Shown here in pieces: positions 16,485-24,747 of a stretch of 64,000 nucleotides of DNA. Made by a program: the position numbers and the translations under genes. Under the pieces are notes generated by a model that was not told the DNA's origin, did not search any database, and saw only the letters and a list, made by a program, of their open reading frames with translations. Each line of letters begins with the position of its first letter. Positions within the stretch are counted from its first letter, which is position 1. Source of the stretch: Bacteroidia bacterium (lineage in GTDB: Bacteria; Bacteroidota; Bacteroidia; Chitinophagales; Saprospiraceae); contig JAUIKE010000019.1 in the NCBI GenBank assembly GCA_030430845.1, positions 1 to 64,000 on the forward strand, in the 5' to 3' direction.

Positions 16485-18071
16485 ATGATCCAATCCTACA
16501 AACAACATCCTAGCCTCCACGATCACTACGATGCCATCCTCATCGGCTCTGGCATGGGTAGTCTGACAACAGCAGCCTTGCTGGCCAAAGAAGGACAGAA
16601 GGTGTTGGTCCTTGAAAGACATTACACAGCCGGCGGCTTTACCCATGTTTTTAAACGAAAGGGCTATGAATGGGATGTAGGTATCCACTACATCGGCGAA
16701 GTACAACGCCCTAATAGTGTGATGCGCCGATTATTCGATTACATCACCGACGGACAACTGGAGTGGGCCGACATGGGCGAGGTATACGACCGGATCATCA
16801 TCGGTGAGGACCGCTATGACTTCGTTAAGGGGGTCACCCAATTTAAAACCCAGTTAGGCGAATATTTTCCAGAAGAAAAAGAAGCTATTAAGCAATACGT
16901 CGACCTGGTTTTTGCCGCCAATAAATCTGCCCGGAATTTTTATATGGAAAAAGCCATGCCTCCCTTAGTGAGCCAGCTGGGAGGACGGTTGATGCGACAG
17001 GCTTTTCATAAATATGCTGACCAAACGACTTACGAAGTTCTCCGATCGTTGACTTCCAATGAACGACTCATCAAGGTGCTCACCGGTCAGTACGGTGATT
17101 ATGGGATGGCACCGAAACAAAGCAGCTTTGCTATGCATGCGGCCGTAGCCCGGCATTATTTTAGCGGTGGCAGTTTTCCAGTTGGCGGTTCTTCTCGAAT
17201 TGTTGAAACCATCGATCCGGTCATCGAAGCAGCCGGTGGTACTATTTTGGTCTGTGCGCAGGTAGAGGAAGTTCTCATTGAAAATAACAAAGCCACCGGC
17301 GTTCGAATGGAAGATGGCCAAATCCTGACAGCCGACAAGATCATTAGCGGTGCAGGCGTGATAACGACCTACAAAAAGCTATTACCTCCAAAGGTTGTGC
17401 AGCAGCATGAACTTTCCGCCCAGTTGGGTAAAATAAAGCCGTCTGTTTCGCATGCCTGTTTGTACATCGGCCTGAACGGCACACCCGAAGAGCTGGGCCT
17501 GCCTAAAACCAACTACTGGATCTATCCGGAGGATGCCGATCATGACAGCTGTGTGGACCGCTACCTAAAAGACATTGATCAGCCCTTCCCGGCAGTGTAT
17601 ATCTCTTTCCCGGCCGCAAAAGACCCGGACTGGTCAAATCGTTATCCCGGCCGCAGCACAATTGACATTATCACCTTTTTACCTTTCGAAAAAGTGGCCG
17701 ACTGGGAAGGCAGTCGCTGGAAAAAAAGAGGGGAGGAGTATGAGGCGCTTAAAGAAAAAATGGCCCAGCGCTTACTGAAAGAACTGTATCGACAACTTCC
17801 CCAGGTAAAAGGGAAAGTCGATTGTTATGAATTATCCACGCCCTTGACAACGCAGCACTTCGTGAATTACGAGCGGGGGGAGATCTATGGATTGGACCAC
17901 AGCCCGAGTCGTTTTCGCCAGCGATTTTTACGTCCCCGAACACCCATCAAGAATTTCTATCTGACCGGTCAGGACATCGTAACGGCCGGCATAGGAGGGG
18001 CGCTGTTTTCCGGTGTCCTAACCGTCGGAGCGATGACTGGTAAGAATGTTATGAAAAAAGTGATGGCATAG
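16485..18071 (+). CDS. CrtI/retinol-saturase-like FAD-dependent oxidoreductase
   Basis: A 528-residue flavoprotein of the phytoene desaturase / carotenoid isomerase / all-trans-retinol 13,14-reductase family. The N-terminal dinucleotide-binding motif (AILIGSGMGSLTTAALLAKEG, about 18-38) with Glu at the end of the second strand (LVLERHYTAGGFTHVF) and the C-terminal FAD block (NFYLTGQDIVTAGIGGALFSGVL) are both present. These enzymes reduce, desaturate or isomerise polyene or isoprenoid lipids. No crtB or other carotenoid gene is here, but a START-domain lipid-binding protein and a GMC oxidoreductase follow on the other strand. The family is clear; substrate is unknown. Confidence 0.85.
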   Translation: MIQSYKQHPSLHDHYDAILIGSGMGSLTTAALLAKEGQKVLVLERHYTAGGFTHVFKRKGYEWDVGIHYIGEVQRPNSVMRRLFDYITDGQLEWADMGEVYDRIIIGEDRYDFVKGVTQFKTQLGEYFPEEKEAIKQYVDLVFAANKSARNFYMEKAMPPLVSQLGGRLMRQAFHKYADQTTYEVLRSLTSNERLIKVLTGQYGDYGMAPKQSSFAMHAAVARHYFSGGSFPVGGSSRIVETIDPVIEAAGGTILVCAQVEEVLIENNKATGVRMEDGQILTADKIISGAGVITTYKKLLPPKVVQQHELSAQLGKIKPSVSHACLYIGLNGTPEELGLPKTNYWIYPEDADHDSCVDRYLKDIDQPFPAVYISFPAAKDPDWSNRYPGRSTIDIITFLPFEKVADWEGSRWKKRGEEYEALKEKMAQRLLKELYRQLPQVKGKVDCYELSTPLTTQHFVNYERGEIYGLDHSPSRFRQRFLRPRTPIKNFYLTGQDIVTAGIGGALFSGVLTVGAMTGKNVMKKVMA

Positions 18072-18088
18072 ATATATTTATAGGCCGT

Positions 18089-18772
18089 TTAATTGCTTTT
18101 TAGGGCTTTGCGGCGCAGGTTATTAAAAGACCGGATCAGGTTTTTGTGTACCAGTGGATCCGTAATCCATCTTGGAAATAAAGGCTTGGATTTTGAGAAG
18201 ATTCGGTATTCAACTTGTGTCTCTTCGGCTGTTGCTGCCAAATGCCAGCTTCCCTCATAGTACTCTATTCGGTTGATGCCTTTTTTGGCAGCCACCTTTC
18301 CGTCTGCAGAAGAAATATTAATATGAGCAATACCTGGAAATGCCTCCCATTTCAACTGATAAAGCGTAACGACATCCTGATTGTTAATGGGCCAGGGCAG
18401 TTTGAATTCGGTATAATTGTACCAGTTGTTGCGGTCTGCTGAAATATCAAAAGGATAACTTTGTTTTACCTGATCCATCCAGGGGGTATCGATTTTTTCC
18501 CCCCGGATAACTTCAATGATTTGTTGGGGAGGAGCCTTTATGGTCATCACGATCTTCATTTCTCTGGCTTTGCGTTTCGGCTCTGCCTCCATCCAGCGGG
18601 TATAGATGCGAATGCCGTCGCCCTCTTTTTTCATTTTCCAGGCTTCTTCATCCAAGCTTCCTCCGTTTTGTCCGGGCAGAACCTGGAAGGTAAATAGAGC
18701 GAGTAATAAAGTCGAAAAGGCGGCTTGTAAAAAAGATTTAATGGGATGCCGGTTTATGATGCTAGACTTCAT
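18089..18772 (-). CDS. Secreted START-domain lipid-binding protein
   Basis: A 227-residue protein with signal peptide (hydrophobic stretch about 14-30 ending VLPGQ) and one START/Bet v1-like domain: WKMKKEGDGIRIYTR at its start, the central WYNYTEFKLPWPINNQDVV strand pair, EGSWHLAAT and a C-terminal helix. START domains hold a single lipid in a hydrophobic cavity. I chose ATG 18772, since the longer frame to 18850 adds 26 polar residues before the signal peptide. Its 3' end converges with the CrtI-like gene (17 bp gap), and the GMC oxidoreductase gene lies 86 bp upstream on the same strand. Binding of a sterol-like or isoprenoid lipid is a reasonable guess. Confidence 0.82.
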   Translation of the reverse strand: MKSSIINRHPIKSFLQAAFSTLLLALFTFQVLPGQNGGSLDEEAWKMKKEGDGIRIYTRWMEAEPKRKAREMKIVMTIKAPPQQIIEVIRGEKIDTPWMDQVKQSYPFDISADRNNWYNYTEFKLPWPINNQDVVTLYQLKWEAFPGIAHINISSADGKVAAKKGINRIEYYEGSWHLAATAEETQVEYRIFSKSKPLFPRWITDPLVHKNLIRSFNNLRRKALKSN

Positions 18773-18858
18773 GGTATTTGATTTTAAATGATGGTAAATA
18801 GGCAGAGGATCTGTCTGCCAGAGGTTACGCTTGTTCTGGAAGGTAAGCAAGAATCAGA

Positions 18859-20376
18859 TTATTTTGCTCTTTTTACTATTTTTTCGGTAATCCGCTCAGA
18901 ATTAGCCAGTATGGTCAGGCTTGGATTAACAATCAGAGAACTCGGAATAACGGAGCCATCGGTGATGTACATGTCAGGATAACCGAATACCTCGCCATCT
19001 TGATTAACCACTCCAAGCTTTTTATCGGTCGCCATCCGACAGGAGCCTAAATGATGAGAACTGGCCATGTGGATGTTATCGTAAGGAACTCCTTTTGAAG
19101 TCATAAAATCCATATTGAGGACTTCTCCACCACTTTTTTCTACCAGGTCGGTGAGCATGTTCCATCCTTTTTTATAAAATTTTTGCAGTTTATCCAGGTT
19201 TTGGGTGGAAAGCTCAAATTCGTCATTACCCTTTTTTACTAATTGAACCGTTGTGGGGGAATGCCCGTAGGCGGCTAAGAGGATAGCTCTTCTGCGAAAG
19301 GATTTCATCATATTCACATGATCTTTTCCCCAATAACCGAAGGGGCCGTGGGCAGCTCGGCTCAGTCTTGTAATACCAAACCAGCTAAGCGGCAAGGCTT
19401 TCCCGGACGTGAGCATAATGCCTTTTGATTCTAAAAACTGATAGCTGATGATGCCCGGATGCGAACGGCCGGAGAACATATCCCCGTCTGGGCACCAATC
19501 CGGCAGCAGTGCCGTTAATCTGGCGGAGGCATTAAAAACGATGTGTTTTCCAACCTGCGAGCTCAAGCGGCGAAGATGTTTTTTTGACTTCAGTAATAGT
19601 TTGGCCGTTCCCAGCGTACCGCCGGCCAGGATAAGCACTTTTGTCACAAACTTTTTGAGAGGCCCTTTTTCCCCGGTAGGCTTGCATGTCACTTCAAAGC
19701 GATAGGGCAGGGTACCGATGGGCGCACTGCTCGACAAATATTTGTTATTGGACAAGGGTTTGATATACAGGGCTTCCATCCCGCTTACCAACTGAGCGCC
19801 GGCATTTTTGGCTTCCGGCAGGTAATTAAGCAGTAAGGATTGTTTGGCGCCAAAAACACAACCGGTGATACACCTTCCACAGTGCTGGCAATTTTGAGCG
19901 GCATATCTGGCCCGGTCTGTGGAATAGCCCAGCTTATTCATCATTAATTGAAAAACCTGGCCACTCTTAGGGACCTTCTCTTCCGGGATCTGCTCTACTT
20001 TCAGCATTTTTTCTCCTACGTCATAATAAGGATCTAGACACTGTCGGTTAAGGCCCTCCGGCCAGAGCAAAGTGCCGCTTTCATCCTTATGGTCAAAAAT
20101 CATGGAAGGAGCTCGGAAGGAGAGCATCTCGTACAGGGAAGAGCCGCCCCCTTCTCCTTCAACATAATTTAAATTCAGGTCTTTGTTTCCCATCGATTTA
20201 AGGTATTTCAGCAAATACTCAGGATGTTGCGTATGCCTGAAATCCTGGTAAGGGTTAATAGCAGGCCCTTTTTCAAGGATCGTTACCCGGGCTCCTGCCT
20301 TTGCCAGGCGTAGAGCCGGAGGGGCCGCTCCAAAACCGGAACCGATGATCAATACATCATTCAGGATCTTTTTCAT
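18859..20376 (-). CDS. GMC-family oxidoreductase (cholesterol-oxidase-like branch)
   Basis: A 505-residue FAD enzyme. It has the Rossmann motif IIGSGFGAAPPALRLAKAG at about 10-28, followed by Glu (TILEKG), the C-terminal substrate/FAD part with His (MASSHHLGSCRMAT) and the closing YITDGSVIPSSLIVNPSLTI, as in GMC enzymes. A Cys cluster CQHCGRCITGC at about 165-175 is found in the GMC group related to cholesterol oxidases; whether it binds a metal or cluster is not known to me. The gene 25 bp upstream encodes a gluconate-2-dehydrogenase subunit-3-like protein, a known partner type. Substrate is probably a hydroxylated or lipid alcohol. Confidence 0.85.
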   Translation of the reverse strand: MKKILNDVLIIGSGFGAAPPALRLAKAGARVTILEKGPAINPYQDFRHTQHPEYLLKYLKSMGNKDLNLNYVEGEGGGSSLYEMLSFRAPSMIFDHKDESGTLLWPEGLNRQCLDPYYDVGEKMLKVEQIPEEKVPKSGQVFQLMMNKLGYSTDRARYAAQNCQHCGRCITGCVFGAKQSLLLNYLPEAKNAGAQLVSGMEALYIKPLSNNKYLSSSAPIGTLPYRFEVTCKPTGEKGPLKKFVTKVLILAGGTLGTAKLLLKSKKHLRRLSSQVGKHIVFNASARLTALLPDWCPDGDMFSGRSHPGIISYQFLESKGIMLTSGKALPLSWFGITRLSRAAHGPFGYWGKDHVNMMKSFRRRAILLAAYGHSPTTVQLVKKGNDEFELSTQNLDKLQKFYKKGWNMLTDLVEKSGGEVLNMDFMTSKGVPYDNIHMASSHHLGSCRMATDKKLGVVNQDGEVFGYPDMYITDGSVIPSSLIVNPSLTILANSERITEKIVKRAK

Positions 20377-20401
20377 GATAGTTGCTTTAAATGAAGTTTC
20401 A

Positions 20402-20947
20402 TTAATGATAGTTGCCGTCGGTCGTTATGGGCCTGCCGGCAAATTCCTGGAAATTGGAATAGGAGGTTTTTATGGCCCCAGGTTCAAACTTTGCCTTGAA
20501 ATCGATCAAACTGCAGGATTCTTCGGTCTTGTAAAAGCCCGTAAAAACCGTCACCTGTGTCACATAAATAGAAGCTGAATACAATTTGCGAAGCATATCT
20601 CCGGCCCGAAGGCCACTCTTGATCACTGCGGCTCTTTGTTCATAAGACAGACCAGAAAATTGGCGGTTTCCAAAAAGTCGTTTGCTTCTTTTTTTCAAAT
20701 CCAGTAATAGTATTCTTCTGTACTTCGCGAATCCGTAGGCGGGCTCGTAGAAAACCACATCAATATCAGGATGGTTCGTAGGCGCCCCGGGAACGACTGT
20801 ATCCATAAAGGAGCGGATCGTTCGCTTTCCCGGCGGCCCAATTGTGGACGCATCCTCCTCACTCGTAAAGTCCGGTGGGTTACATCCTACCATCATGGCG
20901 GATGTTACAAGGAGCATCCCTTTGATTATTTCTCTTCTGGAGATCAT
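20402..20947 (-). CDS. Gluconate 2-dehydrogenase subunit 3-like Tat lipoprotein
   Basis: A 181-residue protein with a twin-arginine signal (MISRREIIKG) and a lipobox (SAMMVGCNPP), so it is probably exported folded and lipidated. The rest resembles the small subunit 3 of membrane gluconate/GMC dehydrogenases (FMDTVVPGAPTNHPDIDVVFY near the mature start). In such complexes the small subunit carries the catalytic GMC flavoprotein across the membrane. It directly precedes the GMC gene (25 bp), which itself has no signal, fitting piggy-back export. The function call is from family knowledge and context. Confidence 0.75.
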   Translation of the reverse strand: MISRREIIKGMLLVTSAMMVGCNPPDFTSEEDASTIGPPGKRTIRSFMDTVVPGAPTNHPDIDVVFYEPAYGFAKYRRILLLDLKKRSKRLFGNRQFSGLSYEQRAAVIKSGLRAGDMLRKLYSASIYVTQVTVFTGFYKTEESCSLIDFKAKFEPGAIKTSYSNFQEFAGRPITTDGNYH

Positions 20948-21190
20948 ATGGAGTTTGTTTTGGTTCAGTTATAAATTAGGGGCAGAAAAGGAGGGGTTGG
21001 GAGTCGATGTTGAATCAGTTAAATATTTTTTTATTGAATTTGTATAAAACTGGATCTCTTTTTCAATTATAGGGACGGGATCAATTAAAATGAGCAATAA
21101 AAAGAACTGATAAAGTGAAAATGGTGTCCCGGGGCGCGCCGCGGCCCGGGACACCATTTTCACTTTATCAAAAAAAACATCCATCATTAT
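20948..21190. other. Divergent intergenic region before the trp promoter
   Basis: Between the minus-strand lipoprotein gene and the plus-strand trp leader. AT-rich up to 21107, then a very long hairpin (listed separately). No gene is convincing here. Confidence 0.5.
21108..21170. repeat. 26-bp perfect stem (29 of 30 bp in all) before the trp promoter
   Basis: 21108-21133 pairs perfectly with 21145-21170; after one G/G mismatch three more pairs (21135-21137 with 21141-21143) close a 3-nt loop. The GC-rich tip contains CCCGGG and GCGCGCC. It lies 20 bp upstream of the -33 element of the trp promoter, in a divergent region with no gene end on either side. Confidence 0.8.
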
Positions 21191-21222
21191 TTTGATTTAT
21201 AAAACCCTCTCCCTTATATTTG
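21191..21222 (+). promoter_or_regulatory. trp operon promoter, Bacteroidota type
   Basis: TTTG at 21191-21194 (-33 element), a 20-bp spacer, and TATATTTG at 21215-21222 match the Bacteroidota consensus TTG-N19-21-TAnnTTTG exactly. Transcription should begin near 21229, giving an RNA that enters the leader peptide about 17 nt later. Confidence 0.8.
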
Positions 21223-21245
21223 AGCCAAATTAAGACAACAATATT

Positions 21246-21308
21246 ATGTTTACCGTATATACAACTTCTTGGTGGTGGCACGATCATTCGAACATTCGGG
21301 TGAAGTAG
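21246..21308 (+). CDS. trpL: trp operon leader peptide with three consecutive Trp codons
   Basis: A 20-residue peptide, MFTVYTTSWWWHDHSNIRVK, ending at TAG 21306-21308. The three TGG codons lie at 21270-21278. It starts 24 bp after the promoter's -7 element and is followed by an antiterminator/terminator pair that ends 20 nt before trpE. A run of codons for the end product placed in a short frame before a terminator is the hallmark of ribosome-mediated attenuation. A ribosome stalled at the Trp codons leaves 21297-21304 free, while one that reaches the stop codon covers it. Confidence 0.9.
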   Translation: MFTVYTTSWWWHDHSNIRVK

Positions 21309-21353
21309 CACGCTATTGAGTAGTTAATAAAAGCGGCTTGTTGGTTTCACCCG
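21297..21353 (+). promoter_or_regulatory. trp antiterminator
   Basis: CGGGTGAA (21297-21304, the last codons of trpL) is perfectly complementary to TTCACCCG (21346-21353, in the terminator loop). An inner 4-bp helix (CGCT 21311-21314 with AGCG 21332-21335) uses part of the terminator's left arm. Forming this structure traps the left arm and excludes the terminator. Confidence 0.75.
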
Positions 21354-21373
21354 GCAAGCCGCTTTTGTTTTTT
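21329..21373 (+). terminator. trp attenuator terminator
   Basis: A perfect 12-bp stem (21329-21340 with 21355-21366), GC-rich in its middle, is followed by G and six Ts (21368-21373). It stands between trpL and trpE and is a canonical intrinsic terminator. Confidence 0.92.
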
Positions 21374-21392
21374 CTAAACCACTGAAACAACT

Positions 21393-22811
21393 ATGGATAT
21401 TTCAACAACACCCAAGGTACATATTCAAACCAAAGTCACGCGGCACCTGGCGGATACCATCACGCCGGTGTCCCTGTACCTCAAGGTTCGGGATCATTTT
21501 ACCGTGCCGGTCCTACTGGAAAGTAACGACTTCAGCGATGCCGAAAACTGCTATTCCTTTGTCGGATTGGATGAGATCGGCTCTTTTGCTGTTCAAAATG
21601 GGACGATTACCTTTCAATTCCCTGGGCATAAAAAGGAGAGCACGCCAGTGGAGGACGTCACCACCGTTCCCAAGGCTTTGAAAGACTTTCTCGATACTTT
21701 TTCTTTGGAACAGGAAGGTGCATTCAAAGCTTTCAACGGCCTGTTCGGCCACGTAGGCTTTGAAGCAGTTCAATATTTCGATACCCTCGAATTCGATCCG
21801 GAGAAGAGGAAGATGGACTTACCGGATATTCGTTTTTCCATACATCGCTTTATCATCGCCATCAACCACTACAAAAACGAACTCCACATCCTCGAAAACC
21901 TCCTCCCCGGCGAATCCTCCCGCCTCGAACAACTCGAAAATCTCATCAACAGTCAAAAAGTAGCTCAACACAAATTCCAGCTGGAAGGGGAGGAGAGCAG
22001 TAATCTGACAGACCAAGAGTTTATGGATCTGGTAACGGCCGGTAAAAAGCATTGCCAGATCGGGGATGTTTTCCAGATTGTGTTCTCTCGTCAGTTTACT
22101 CAAAAATTTAAGGGTGACGACTTCAATGTCTACCGGGTTCTTCGCTCTATCAATCCGTCTCCTTATCTGTTCTACTTCGATTACGGCAACTACAAAATTT
22201 TTGGTTCTTCTCCGGAATCCCAGATGGTGATCCGTGACGGGGTGGCTACAGTGAACCCTATTGCCGGTACCTATCGCCGATCGGGAGACAATCAGATCGA
22301 TGCGCAGCGCGCGCTCGAACTAACCAATGACCCCAAGGAAAATGCGGAGCACATCATGCTGGTCGACCTGGCCCGCAACGATCTTGGGCGGCATTCGAAG
22401 GAAGTACGTGTGAAAAAACTTAAAGAAATACAGTTTTTTAGTCATGTGATTCACCTGGTGTCGAAAGTAGAAGGCGAATTGGAAGATGATACGAACCCCA
22501 TTCAGATTTTTGGCGATACCTTCCCTGCGGGAACCCTGTCCGGTGCGCCTAAATACAAGGCTATTGAGTTGATTAATCAATATGAGAATCAGAATCGGAG
22601 TTTTTACGGAGGTTCGCTCGGCTTCATCGACTTTCACGGGAATATGAATCAGGCCATTGTGATCCGCTCTTTTTTGAGTAAGGACAATACACTTCACTAT
22701 CAGGCCGGTGCCGGCATCGTGGTGAGCAGTGTAGAACACAGTGAGTTGCAGGAAGTCAATAACAAATTAGGTGCGTTAACGAAGGCTTTGAAGGAAGCTG
22801 AAAACTTGTAG
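21393..22811 (+). CDS. trpE: Anthranilate synthase component I
   Basis: A 472-residue chorismate-binding enzyme that turns chorismate and ammonia (from TrpG) into anthranilate, the first step of tryptophan synthesis. The N-terminal VPVLLES (about 32-38) is the tryptophan feedback site; the usual partner RYS reads CYS here (ENCYSFVG). The catalytic half shows DVFQIVFSRQF, SPYLFYFDYG, GSSPESQMV, NPIAGTYRR, ENAEHIMLVDLARNDLGR and FPAGTLSGAPK, all diagnostic. It is the first structural gene after the attenuator, with trpG 20 bp downstream. Both attenuation and feedback inhibition are expected. Confidence 0.97.
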   Translation: MDISTTPKVHIQTKVTRHLADTITPVSLYLKVRDHFTVPVLLESNDFSDAENCYSFVGLDEIGSFAVQNGTITFQFPGHKKESTPVEDVTTVPKALKDFLDTFSLEQEGAFKAFNGLFGHVGFEAVQYFDTLEFDPEKRKMDLPDIRFSIHRFIIAINHYKNELHILENLLPGESSRLEQLENLINSQKVAQHKFQLEGEESSNLTDQEFMDLVTAGKKHCQIGDVFQIVFSRQFTQKFKGDDFNVYRVLRSINPSPYLFYFDYGNYKIFGSSPESQMVIRDGVATVNPIAGTYRRSGDNQIDAQRALELTNDPKENAEHIMLVDLARNDLGRHSKEVRVKKLKEIQFFSHVIHLVSKVEGELEDDTNPIQIFGDTFPAGTLSGAPKYKAIELINQYENQNRSFYGGSLGFIDFHGNMNQAIVIRSFLSKDNTLHYQAGAGIVVSSVEHSELQEVNNKLGALTKALKEAENL

Positions 22812-22831
22812 ACCTTTAAAATCAGAACATC

Positions 22832-23434
22832 ATGAAATTACTGGTAGTAGATAATTACGACTCTTTTACATATAACCTGGTTCAGTATTTGCAGGAAATT
22901 TTAGGAAAAAAAGTGGATGTGTTTAGAAACGACGCTATTGCCCTGGAAGAAGTAGATCGTTACGATGTGATCGTGTTATCGCCCGGGCCTGGCCTTCCGT
23001 CGGATGCCGGCATCATGCCCGGACTGATCAAAAAATATGCGCCTTCTAAGTTTATACTAGGCGTTTGTCTGGGCCATCAGGCCATCGGTGAGGCTTTCGG
23101 GGCTCCGTTGGAAAACCTCTCAAAAGTCTATCACGGGATTGCAACCCCTATTCAAATCACTCAAGGGGAGGATATCCTGTTCGAGGAGCTTCCCTCTCAG
23201 ATTGAGGTGGGGCGCTATCATTCCTGGGTAATCGATAAGCGGGAAGTTCCCGCTGAACTTCAGGTTACTGCGCTGGATAGTCAAGGGGAAGTGATGGCGA
23301 TGAAACATAGGGAATATGACGTCTGGGGCGTCCAGTTCCACCCCGAATCGATCATGACAAAGGACGGAATGAAAATGCTGGAGAATTTTCTAACCCACTG
23401 CTCAAAAGCCTTAAAAGCTTCTGTGAGCATATAA
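22832..23434 (+). CDS. trpG: Anthranilate synthase component II (glutamine amidotransferase)
   Basis: A 200-residue class I glutamine amidotransferase supplying ammonia to TrpE. Motifs: VVDNYDSFTYNLVQYL at the start, LSPGPGLPSDAG, the nucleophile Cys in GVCLGHQAIGEAFG, RYHSWV, and the His-Glu pair in GVQFHPESIMT. It is a single-domain protein, not fused to TrpD. The spacer to trpE is 20 bp. It is followed by a 110-bp gap with an imperfect inverted repeat. Confidence 0.96.
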   Translation: MKLLVVDNYDSFTYNLVQYLQEILGKKVDVFRNDAIALEEVDRYDVIVLSPGPGLPSDAGIMPGLIKKYAPSKFILGVCLGHQAIGEAFGAPLENLSKVYHGIATPIQITQGEDILFEELPSQIEVGRYHSWVIDKREVPAELQVTALDSQGEVMAMKHREYDVWGVQFHPESIMTKDGMKMLENFLTHCSKALKASVSI

Positions 23435-23441
23435 TTTTAAA

Positions 23442-23515
23442 ATCCGTACCATCCGTGTAAATCAGTGTCTAATTTTGCTTTGTTTTTGACGCGGATTTGC
23501 ACGGATAATACGGAT
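23442..23515. repeat. Imperfect inverted repeat in the trpG-trpD gap
   Basis: 28-nt arms (23442-23469 and 23488-23515) match at 23 of 28 positions when one is inverted. Each arm is itself built of the subrepeat ATCCGT. The arms look like a decayed member of a dispersed repeat class made of short degenerate units. Confidence 0.6.
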
Positions 23516-23544
23516 AACGATCAACCAACAACTATCAACCTAAG

Positions 23545-24537
23545 ATGAAAGCCATTTTATCAAAATTATTCGAACACAGAGAATTAGACCGGGAAGAAGC
23601 GAAGTCCGTTCTGATTGATGTTGCCCACGGCAAATTCAATCATATTCAGGTCTCTGCTTTCACCACCGTATACAATATGCGCCACATCACCCTCGGCGAG
23701 CTCGAAGGCTTCCGGGATGCCCTGCTGGAGCTATGCGTGCCTCTGGAACTGAATGGAGAAGATACCATCGATATCGTCGGGACCGGTGGGGACGGCAAAA
23801 ACACCTTTAATATTTCAACTACTTCTGCCTTCGTTATTGCCGGTGCGGGTTATAAGGTCACCAAACATGGTAGCTACGGAGTTTCTTCAGCAGTAGGTTC
23901 CTCTAATGTACTACAGGAGTTGGGATATGAATTTACTAATGACGGCGATACCCTGCGCCGACAACTGGATCAGGCCGGGATTTGTTTTTTACATGCACCC
24001 CTGTTTCATCCGGCCATGAAAGAGGTAGTGCCCGTGAGAAAACAGCTGGGGATGAAGACCTTTTTTAACATGCTGGGGCCCTTAGTCAACCCTGTCCAGC
24101 CCAAATATCAGCTTTTTGGGACCTTCAGCCTTGAATTAGCGCGTATGTATCAGTACATTATGCAGCAAACGGGCCGGCAGTTTTCCATCGTATTCGCCCT
24201 GGACGGCTACGACGAGATATCCCTGACCGGCGATGCCAAAATCCGTACCAACGAAAGTGAACGTTTGCTTTCTCCGGAAGATATGGGTAAAAAGCCCGTT
24301 CAGCCGGAGGCATTATACGGAGGAGAAACGAATGAAGAGGCGGCTGCCATTTTATTATCAGTCCTGAAAAACGAAGCGACCGCTGCTCAAAAGGATGTGG
24401 TTATAGCTAATGCGGGCCTGGCTATTCATTGCATTCGCCCGGAACAGTCCATCATCGATTGTATAGAAGAGGCGAAGGAGAGTATTGAGAGTGGGAGCGC
24501 TTTGGAGGTGTTTAAGAAATTAGTTCATAGTTCATAG
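23545..24537 (+). CDS. trpD: Anthranilate phosphoribosyltransferase
   Basis: A 330-residue enzyme joining anthranilate and PRPP. The helical N-terminal domain is followed by the PRPP loop VGTGGDGKNTFNIST, KHGSYGVSSAVGSSNVLQELG, the Mg-linked FLHAPLFHPAMKEV block, FFNMLGPLVNP and GYDEISLTG. The last residues (LVHSS) and the TAG stop are spelled by a heptamer tandem repeat (AGTTCAT), so the native C-terminus seems to have been overwritten or extended by the repeat. The enzyme core is complete, so activity should be unaffected. Confidence 0.96.
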   Translation: MKAILSKLFEHRELDREEAKSVLIDVAHGKFNHIQVSAFTTVYNMRHITLGELEGFRDALLELCVPLELNGEDTIDIVGTGGDGKNTFNISTTSAFVIAGAGYKVTKHGSYGVSSAVGSSNVLQELGYEFTNDGDTLRRQLDQAGICFLHAPLFHPAMKEVVPVRKQLGMKTFFNMLGPLVNPVQPKYQLFGTFSLELARMYQYIMQQTGRQFSIVFALDGYDEISLTGDAKIRTNESERLLSPEDMGKKPVQPEALYGGETNEEAAAILLSVLKNEATAAQKDVVIANAGLAIHCIRPEQSIIDCIEEAKESIESGSALEVFKKLVHSS

Positions 24538-24556
24538 TTCATGGTTCAGGGTTCCC
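24522..24556. repeat. Heptamer array AGTTCAT at the end of trpD
   Basis: Three perfect AGTTCAT units (24522-24542) followed by GGTTCAG and GGTTCCC. The first two units encode the last trpD codons; the stop codon TAG (24535-24537) spans units two and three. Confidence 0.8.
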
Positions 24557-24605
24557 TGTTGGGGATCATTTTTTGATCAGGTAGTTATTTTAAGATTTCT
24601 TATCC

Positions 24606-24661
24606 GGCACGCAGATTTCGCCAATTTCGCAGATTATTTCATCTGCGGCATCTGCGTGGCC
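24606..24661. repeat. Degenerate inverted repeat in the trpD-trpC gap
   Basis: Copies of CGCAGAT on the left (610-616 and 629-635 of 24,xxx) face ATCTGCG copies on the right (24641-24647, 24650-24656). The outer pair extends to 8 bp. After this the gap holds a degenerate heptamer series of the CTAACAA type up to the trpC start. Confidence 0.6.
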
Positions 24662-24747
24662 AAACAAGAGCTCGAGTAAAAAGCACCGGTTAAAAACTTG
24701 CAGAATCAAACAAATAACTAACAACAGATAACGAATAACTAAAAACA

